Shown here piece after piece: positions 6,633 to 11,313 of a stretch of 11,313 nt of DNA. Origin of the DNA: Lactobacillaceae bacterium (GTDB lineage: Bacteria > Bacillota > Bacilli > Lactobacillales > Lactobacillaceae); the NCBI GenBank assembly GCA_031261865.1, contig JAISIV010000068.1:1-11313 (forward strand), read 5' to 3'. Position numbers and translations under genes: made by a program. Below the pieces are notes generated by a model. The model saw nothing but the letters and a program-made list of their open reading frames with translations. It searched no databases and had not been told where the DNA came from. Numbering within the stretch: position 1 is the first letter of the stretch; each line of letters begins with the position of its first letter.

Positions 6633-8429
6633 TTATTGAACTGTGACTGACTTAGCCAAATTACGTGGGTGATCCACATCAAAGCCTTTGCCAAGACTTG
6701 TATAGTAAGCCAACAATTGAGTTGGGATTACAGCAAGTAAAGGTGACAACAATGGATTTTCAACGGCTGGAATCACAATATCATCCCCACTTTTAGCAAG
6801 ATCAGAAGTGACAATCGTAAATGCTTTAGCGCCACGAGCTTCAGTTTCCATTAAGTTAGAACGAGTTAATCCTGCAGTCGATTTATTTGTAATGATTGCA
6901 AAGACTGGAGTTCCATCTTCAATCAGTGAAATAGTACCGTGCTTTAATTCTCCGGCGGCAAAGCCTTCGGCTTGAACATAGGAAATTTCTTTCAACTTAA
7001 GAGCGGCTTCTACCGTTAAATCTGCATCAGCACCGCGACCGATATAAAAAGCATTCTTGGCATTCAAAAGATATTTATCAGCAATTTCTTTTAATTTATC
7101 TTTAGCATCGATAACGACTTGCATATCAACGGCTAACTTAGAAAGCTGATCTTGTAATTCAGTTTGTCCACCAGCGATAGCACTAGCTAAAATCATTTCG
7201 ACAACGATTTGAGAAGTAAAAGCTTTAGTAGATGCCACTGAAACTTCCGGACCAGCTAATAAAGGTAGAGAAAAAGTTGCTTCACGAGTTAGAGTGGAAT
7301 TCATGACATTAGCAATAGTCAAACTCTTATAACCTAACTTATTGACGCGTTCTAGGACTTCACGAGAGTCGGCCGTTTCGCCAGACTGACTAAGAAAGAT
7401 AAAGAAAGGCTTTTTAGAAAGCAAAGGCATATCGTAAGCAAATTCTGACGAAATGTGAACTTCGGTTGGGATTCCAACTAATTCCTCAAACATTCGACGT
7501 CCTTGCAAACCAGCGTGATATGAAGTTCCAGCTGCCACAATATACAAACGATCAGCATACTTAATTGCATCGACAATTGGTTGGTCAATTTGAGGCATTC
7601 CGTCAATAAAGTAATGCTCAATTAAGTTACGAGTCACGATTGCTTGTTCATCAATTTCTTTAAGCATATAGAAAGGATAGGTTCCCTTTTCGGCTTGAGA
7701 TGGATCGATATCTAAAATGAATGGTTCACGTTCAAACTGTTTTCCATCTTTATCAAACAAAGTAACTTTGTCTTTTTCAACCACTGCGATATCGCCATCG
7801 TGTAATTCAAGAAAAGTATTTGTGACGTTAAGAACGGCAGTCGCATCACTTGCGACAACATTTCCATCTTCAGATAATCCAATCAACAATGGGCTTTTGG
7901 ATTTAGCAACATACATCATATCCGGTTCTTTAGAGTCAACTAGAAGAAAACCATATGCTGAATTTTCATCTAATTTAGAAAGCATCAAACGAAGAGCGTC
8001 GAAAGTTGAAAAACCTTCTTGTGCAAACTTACCAATTAGTTGCACAGCAACTTCTGTATCAGTATCAGAGTGCATTTCAATATCTGAAAGATATTCTTCT
8101 CGAAGCTCTTTGAAGTTTTCAATAACACCGTTATGAACTAAGTAATAACGACCATCATTACTTTTGTGTGGGTGAGCGTTATTAACAGTTGGCTTACCAT
8201 GAGTAGCCCAACGAGTATGAGCAATTCCAGCAGTTCCTTTGATTTCCATCTTGTCAACAACAGCTTCAAGATCCTTAACGCGTCCGACTTCGCGAACTAA
8301 ATCTTCTTCAACACCATCGTTCATATAAACACCAGCTGAATCATAGCCGCGGTATTCTAGTTTTTCTAACCCATCCATAAGGATAGGTAGTGCTTGATTA
8401 ATTCCTGTATATCCAACGATTCCGCACAT
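6633..8429 (-). CDS. glmS: Glutamine-fructose-6-phosphate aminotransferase (isomerizing)
   Basis: This cytoplasmic enzyme converts fructose-6-phosphate and glutamine to glucosamine-6-phosphate, the first step towards UDP-GlcNAc for peptidoglycan and other envelope glycans. The 598-residue protein has full family length. It starts MCGIVGYTG, so Cys2 is free to act as the glutaminase nucleophile after Met removal. HTRWATHG (71-78) and HNG (99-101) complete the glutaminase domain (about 1-240). Two SIS domains follow: AAGTSYHAG at 299-307, SQSGET at 347-352, STKAFTSQ at 400-407, KEISY at 480-484 and AEGFAAGELKHG at 487-498. The C terminus, DHPRNLAKSVTVQ, holds the active-site Lys593. AGAGGA lies about nine bases before the ATG. 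The 89-base upstream gap carries a candidate promoter and a dre-like operator. No glmS ribozyme is recognisable. Confidence 0.98.
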   Translation of the reverse strand: MCGIVGYTGINQALPILMDGLEKLEYRGYDSAGVYMNDGVEEDLVREVGRVKDLEAVVDKMEIKGTAGIAHTRWATHGKPTVNNAHPHKSNDGRYYLVHNGVIENFKELREEYLSDIEMHSDTDTEVAVQLIGKFAQEGFSTFDALRLMLSKLDENSAYGFLLVDSKEPDMMYVAKSKSPLLIGLSEDGNVVASDATAVLNVTNTFLELHDGDIAVVEKDKVTLFDKDGKQFEREPFILDIDPSQAEKGTYPFYMLKEIDEQAIVTRNLIEHYFIDGMPQIDQPIVDAIKYADRLYIVAAGTSYHAGLQGRRMFEELVGIPTEVHISSEFAYDMPLLSKKPFFIFLSQSGETADSREVLERVNKLGYKSLTIANVMNSTLTREATFSLPLLAGPEVSVASTKAFTSQIVVEMILASAIAGGQTELQDQLSKLAVDMQVVIDAKDKLKEIADKYLLNAKNAFYIGRGADADLTVEAALKLKEISYVQAEGFAAGELKHGTISLIEDGTPVFAIITNKSTAGLTRSNLMETEARGAKAFTIVTSDLAKSGDDIVIPAVENPLLSPLLAVIPTQLLAYYTSLGKGFDVDHPRNLAKSVTVQ

Positions 8430-8491
8430 TTTTATTTCCTCTTACTTTCGTACGAGAAATAATTTAACAGGGTTTTATGGAGTTTTGTGCG

Positions 8492-8528
8492 AATTGGTAT
8501 AGTATTTTGAAAATTGGTCTAGTCCAAT
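8492..8528. promoter_or_regulatory. dre-like operator pair (NagR/YvoA/DasR type) upstream of glmS
   Basis: The 16-base palindrome ATTGGTCTAGTCCAAT (8513-8528) has arms ATTGG/CCAAT and centre CTAG, with one mismatched pair. It closely resembles dre operators of GntR/HutC-family amino-sugar regulators (core TGGTCTAGACCA or TGGTATAGACCA). A second left-half copy begins 20 bases away: AATTGGTATAGT (8492-8503) matches AATTGGTCTAGT (8512-8523) at 11 of 12 bases. The palindrome contains the stop codon of the neighbouring DUF4097 gene. Such sites control glmS in some Firmicutes, with glucosamine-6-phosphate or related sugars as inducer or signal. Binding here is inferred. Confidence 0.65.
8499..8527 (-). 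promoter_or_regulatory. Candidate glmS promoter
   Basis: On the minus strand, TTGGAC (8527-8522) and TACTAT (8504-8499) are separated by 17 bases, giving a start near 8492 and a leader of about 60 bases. Both boxes fall inside the two dre-like repeats, so a bound repressor would cover them. Each box matches consensus only partly, so the assignment is tentative. Confidence 0.4.
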
Positions 8529-9187
8529 GTAATTTGTCCGAACTCACTTTCAATAAAAACAGTACCCTGCGGATCGGTACCAATCGTTCCATTCTTTCTG
8601 GTACTGCTGTTGGTTGAACTTTTTGCATCTGTGGGCAAAGTAACGGTCCCGTTTTCAGATTCGATTTGATATTGATAGCCAGTTTTTACATTCAACTCAA
8701 CTTTAGCTCGTTCGTTTTCTATAGAAAGAAAATCCTTAACTGAATTCAAACTCAAATTGATATTTCCGTTTTCGTTATTAATTTCTCCTCCGAGAGAAGA
8801 ATTAGTCGCCGTAATTTTTCCAGTTTCGTTCTCGATATCGACAAGCTTCGAATTGATGTTGACGATTTTGATGTCACCTTTTTCACTACTAACGGACAAA
8901 CGACCTTTATATTTTTTTGGAATCAAAATTTCAATTTTTTTGGATTTTGTTTTTTGGTCAATTTCTATTTGATTGCCTACTTTTTTTAACCATACATTGC
9001 CACTTTTAATTTTGAGGTTTTTGGATGATGTTTGTTTGACAGTTATATTGGCGTGATTGGAATCAATTTCGATTTCCCTGATATTTTTGACAGACATCGC
9101 ACTGGCCGCATTTACTGGCAGTGGTGCAAAAATAAAATGGTTTAATAGACCTACTACAGTAGCTGATAAAATTACTTGTTTTTTCAT
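8519..9187 (-). CDS. Secreted DUF4097-type beta-repeat protein
   Basis: A 222-residue protein with an N-terminal signal peptide: KK at 2-3, a hydrophobic core at about 5-21 and a likely cut after VNAASA near residue 30. The mature part is a run of short beta repeats of the form I-E-(N/S)-E-x-G-x-(I/V)-x-L, as in DUF4097 'putative adhesin' proteins: SSEKGDIKI (100), IENETGKITA (118), INNENGNINL (136), IENERAKVEL (156), IESENGTVTL (175) and IESEFGQITL (212). A Ser/Thr/Asn-rich loop sits at 189-202. These features suggest a small right-handed beta-helix. It lacks an LPxTG anchor and a C-terminal membrane helix, so it is probably released or loosely attached. No good Shine-Dalgarno site precedes the ATG. 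It is divergent from the antiporter gene and lies 89 bases upstream of glmS. Its function is unknown. Confidence 0.85.
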   Translation of the reverse strand: MKKQVILSATVVGLLNHFIFAPLPVNAASAMSVKNIREIEIDSNHANITVKQTSSKNLKIKSGNVWLKKVGNQIEIDQKTKSKKIEILIPKKYKGRLSVSSEKGDIKIVNINSKLVDIENETGKITATNSSLGGEINNENGNINLSLNSVKDFLSIENERAKVELNVKTGYQYQIESENGTVTLPTDAKSSTNSSTRKNGTIGTDPQGTVFIESEFGQITLD

Positions 9188-9210
9188 ACTTAATATTGAA
9201 AACTGGGTGT

Positions 9211-9240
9211 TTGAATTCTAAATGAAGTAAATGTTAATCT
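9211..9240 (+). promoter_or_regulatory. Candidate extended -10 promoter for the antiporter gene
   Basis: TTGAAT (9211-9216), an 18-base spacer that ends in TGT, then TAATCT (9235-9240). The TG at 9232-9233 sits where an extended -10 element would. Transcription would start six or seven bases later, at or next to the A of the ATG at 9247, which would make the mRNA leaderless. Confidence 0.45.
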
Positions 9241-9246
9241 TTATTT

Positions 9247-10410
9247 ATGTCAGAATTTGCCACACTTGCCATCATGTTAATTGCTTCAATTGTGAGCAGT
9301 GAAATCGCTACCCGACTTAAAGTTCCAGCAGTTATTGGGCCTTTAGTCGTCGGTGTCATCATTGGTCCACATTTGTTGAATTTAGTTCATATGGACCATT
9401 CAATCGAATTCATTACTGAAATGGGCGTCATGGGATTGATGTTTATTGCAGGGCTTGAAACCGATTTGAAGTTACTAAAAAAATATCTGCGACCTAGTTT
9501 ACTTGTTGCTCTATTTGGCGCCATTGTTCCGTTACTAGTTTTTTGGATTGCATGCAATTTTGGCGGAGCTGGAAATAAAATGGGTCTCTTCTATGGAATT
9601 ACTTTTGCTGCCATGAGTACTTCTATTACCGTAAACGTATTAAAAGAACAAAACGCCATGCAAACAAAAAGTGGAGTTACGATTCTGGGTGCCGCTATAG
9701 TCGATGATGTTATTGCCATGCTTTCATTAGCGCTTTATATTGCTATTTTTGCACCATCCGCCTCTGAAACGTCATTACCACTTTGGTTAACCATTCTTTT
9801 AGAAATCTTATTCTTCGTCATCGTGATTGTTGCAATCCGTTTCATGGTTCCTTGGGTGATGCACAATATAGTGCCCCATTTGAGATATAACATTCAAATC
9901 AATGTCATCTCCGGCTGGGTCATTATGCTTGTATTAGCTGCTGTAGCTGTCCAATTTGGATTGTCCGCTATCATTGGTGCTTTCTTTGCTGGTGTCGCCA
10001 TTTCTCAAACAGACGTTAAAGATGAAATTGAAGTCGCTACAGACTCAGCTCAATATGGTTTGTTTATTCCAGTCTTCTTAACTAGTGTCGGTTTGAATGT
10101 CGATATCTCAGTGCTTCCAAAAGTTTGGCCGGTCGTTCTTGGATTGACTTTCCTAGCAGTGGTTACTAAACTTATTGGTTCTGGATTCGGAGCTAAAATT
10201 TCTGGATATTCTTGGATGGATTCGACCGTCGTTGGTTCAGGGACAATTCCAAGAGGAGAATTTTCAATCGTAATTGCTCAAATTGGTCTTACCAACAAAA
10301 TTATCACCGGAGAAGTTTATTCTGAAATCCTAGTCGTTATTATTTTGGCGACAATCATTGGACCTTTACTTTTAAGCTACTTCATTGATAGATCAAGAGC
10401 ACTTAATTAA
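9247..10410 (+). CDS. CPA2-family cation:proton antiporter (Na+(K+)/H+ exchanger domain)
   Basis: A 387-residue membrane protein spanning one Na_H_Exchanger domain and nothing more; the cytoplasmic TrkA/RCK domain of KefB-like relatives is absent. Family marks are GPLVVGVIIGP near 31-41, FIAGLETD at 66-73, the unwound-helix motif STSITV (124-129), the paired acidic residues VDD (D153, D154) expected in electrogenic NapA-like exchangers, SAIIGAFFAGV at 240-250, and IPRGEFS (334-340). It probably expels Na+ or K+ in exchange for H+ at the cell membrane, serving pH and salt homeostasis. The ATG at 9247 has no Shine-Dalgarno site, and an in-frame TAA lies 12 bases before it, so no longer start exists. 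Internal ATGs also lack sites and would remove part of the first helix. A strong terminator follows. Ion preference is not determined. Confidence 0.93.
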   Translation: MSEFATLAIMLIASIVSSEIATRLKVPAVIGPLVVGVIIGPHLLNLVHMDHSIEFITEMGVMGLMFIAGLETDLKLLKKYLRPSLLVALFGAIVPLLVFWIACNFGGAGNKMGLFYGITFAAMSTSITVNVLKEQNAMQTKSGVTILGAAIVDDVIAMLSLALYIAIFAPSASETSLPLWLTILLEILFFVIVIVAIRFMVPWVMHNIVPHLRYNIQINVISGWVIMLVLAAVAVQFGLSAIIGAFFAGVAISQTDVKDEIEVATDSAQYGLFIPVFLTSVGLNVDISVLPKVWPVVLGLTFLAVVTKLIGSGFGAKISGYSWMDSTVVGSGTIPRGEFSIVIAQIGLTNKIITGEVYSEILVVIILATIIGPLLLSYFIDRSRALN

Positions 10411-10417
10411 ATAAGGG

Positions 10418-10452
10418 ACCTGGTCATTCTTAAATGAATGGTCAGGTTTTTT
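10418..10452 (+). terminator. Rho-independent terminator after the antiporter gene
   Basis: A 12-bp stem (10418-10429 with 10436-10447), in which two central positions pair as G-U and U-G, has a 6-base loop and is followed by TTTTTT. It lies 7 bases after the stop codon and isolates the antiporter from the downstream surface-protein gene. Confidence 0.92.
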
Positions 10453-10462
10453 GTTACAACGA

Positions 10463-10492
10463 TTAATAAATGACAATCAAATGAAATATAAA
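10463..10492 (+). promoter_or_regulatory. Candidate promoter for the PASTA/LysM protein gene
   Basis: TTAATA (10463-10468), an 18-base spacer and TATAAA (10487-10492), just past the antiporter terminator. This would give a leader of about 50 bases. The -35 box is weak. An independent promoter is expected because of the terminator, but its exact place is uncertain. Confidence 0.35.
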
Positions 10493-10549
10493 GTCTAAAA
10501 AACCGTAATGTTTGCAGGTCATACTGAAGTGAGTAAAGAGAGGTTAACC

Positions 10550-11313
10550 ATGAAAAAAGGAATCAAATCATTGTCAAAAAACCTAATCGCCCTATCCGCT
10601 GCAGCTGTTGGATTAGGTGCTGATGCTATTGCTAATTTATCTAACAATAATAATCATTCATTACTACCTAATACTGGTATTACTGCTCATGCTGATGAAG
10701 TAGCTAGTGTAGTAGTTCCTAACTATGCTGGATCTACTCTATATACCTTTCAAAACTGGGCTACTGTAAATAAAGTAAATCTAGTAGTTACTTATGTATC
10801 TTCTAATACGGTAGCTAAAAACACTATTTTAGAAAATGAAACTAATAATGTAGCTACTAATGGAACTATTAATGTAGTAGTTTCTGCAGGACCTGAAGCT
10901 TCTGATACTAGTACTACTTATACTGTCCAACAAGGTGAAACAGTATGGCGTATTAGTAAGAATACTGGTGTAGATATTCAAACTATTGAAAAGGCTAATA
11001 ACATTGATTCAAGTACTCATTTAGTTTATGCCGGTTCTACTCTAGTTATTCCTAGAAATACTGATACTGCAGCCACAGTTACAACTGAAGACAGTACTGC
11101 TTCAGTAGTTCAAGCTGAAACTTCTGCTACAGACACTAATGTCACAAACACTGCTACACCAGTTCAAGATACTAATACTGAAGTAGTTACTACAAACGAC
11201 AATACACAAGTAGTTGAAGATAACACAGCCTCTTCTACTCCTGTTGTAAGTGATAGTAATACTAATTCAGCACAAGATACTGCAAGTAGTGTTGTTGATA
11301 ATAGTTCTGCTAC
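10550..11313 (+). CDS. Secreted PASTA-LysM surface protein with Ser/Thr-rich tail (3' end cut by window)
   Basis: The frame runs from ATG 10550 to the window end, 254 codons, with the C terminus missing. GAGAGG lies six bases before the ATG. Residues 2-24 are a signal-peptide start (KKGIKSLSKN, then a hydrophobic stretch); the most typical cut is after TAHA at 45-48. Residues about 52-116 resemble a PASTA domain: VVVPNYAGSTL, then INVVVSAGPEA. Residues about 123-168 are a clear LysM domain (YTVQQGETVWRISKNTG to AGSTLVIP), which binds peptidoglycan GlcNAc. From about 170 the sequence is low-complexity Thr/Ser/Asp/Val/Asn, a typical extended wall-spanning and possibly O-glycosylated linker. A catalytic or anchoring domain may lie beyond the window. 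Third codon positions are strongly A/T and GCT, ACT and GTA recur, perhaps reflecting high expression. LPNTG occurs at 39-43, an unusual place for a sortase-like motif. Confidence 0.88.
   Translation, partial: MKKGIKSLSKNLIALSAAAVGLGADAIANLSNNNNHSLLPNTGITAHADEVASVVVPNYAGSTLYTFQNWATVNKVNLVVTYVSSNTVAKNTILENETNNVATNGTINVVVSAGPEASDTSTTYTVQQGETVWRISKNTGVDIQTIEKANNIDSSTHLVYAGSTLVIPRNTDTAATVTTEDSTASVVQAETSATDTNVTNTATPVQDTNTEVVTTNDNTQVVEDNTASSTPVVSDSNTNSAQDTASSVVDNSSA

Noticed and set aside
8430..8518. glmS ribozyme or other riboswitch in the glmS leader
   Set aside because: The gap is short and shows neither the expected length of structured sequence nor paired elements beyond the 8-base palindrome TCGTACGA at 8448-8455. 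A covariance search would settle it.
8513..8528. The ATTGG/CCAAT palindrome as a terminator of the DUF4097 gene
   Set aside because: The stem is only five pairs and is followed by TTTCAAAA rather than a T-run. The match to a dre operator explains it better.
1..11313. CRISPR arrays, tRNA or rRNA genes, insertion sequences or phage genes
   Set aside because: I found no regularly spaced repeats, transposase or integrase motifs, or cloverleaf-like sequences. All gaps between genes are short and accounted for by terminators and promoters.

Overview
The window looks like chromosome of a low-GC Gram-positive bacterium, most likely a member of the Lactobacillaceae. The reasons are AT-rich coding sequence, good Shine-Dalgarno sites on most genes, teichoic-acid-type enzymes, Gtf3-type glycosyltransferases in tandem and a secreted PASTA/LysM protein. 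I cannot name the genus from the sequence alone. Gene density is high, and no gene-free stretch exceeds about 140 bases.

Positions 1-9187 read leftwards (minus strand). From the right they hold a secreted DUF4097-type protein (9187-8519) and glmS (8429-6633), which makes glucosamine-6-phosphate for the cell wall and ends in a strong terminator. Next is a tightly packed five-gene operon (6508-3191): a small repeat-containing protein, a DedA-family membrane protein, two paralogous Gtf3-like glycosyltransferases and an 87-residue protein of unknown function. Its first four genes overlap by 1, 4 and 1 bases. A hairpin terminator then separates it from a 14-helix DHA2-type MFS efflux pump (3137-1671). 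After another terminator comes a large open-ended gene (1593 to beyond position 1) that fuses a TagD-like glycerol-3-phosphate cytidylyltransferase to a TagF/TagB-like polymer transferase region.

Positions 9247-11313 read rightwards. They hold a CPA2-type Na+(K+)/H+ antiporter that has no Shine-Dalgarno site and may be leaderless, a strong terminator, and the first 254 codons of a secreted protein with PASTA, LysM and a Ser/Thr-rich tail, cut by the window end.

Most of the window concerns the cell envelope: amino-sugar supply (GlmS), likely recycling of the undecaprenyl-phosphate carrier (DedA), glycosyl transfer (two Gtf3-like enzymes), CDP-glycerol-type polymer synthesis (the fusion protein) and wall-bound surface proteins. 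The clearest regulatory signal is a palindrome resembling the dre operator of GntR-family NagR/YvoA/DasR regulators. It lies over a candidate glmS promoter with a second, partial copy 20 bases away, and suggests that glmS is controlled by amino-sugar phosphates rather than by the glmS ribozyme, which I do not see. The best candidate for a little-described system is the DedA-Gtf3-Gtf3 operon with its two small partner proteins.
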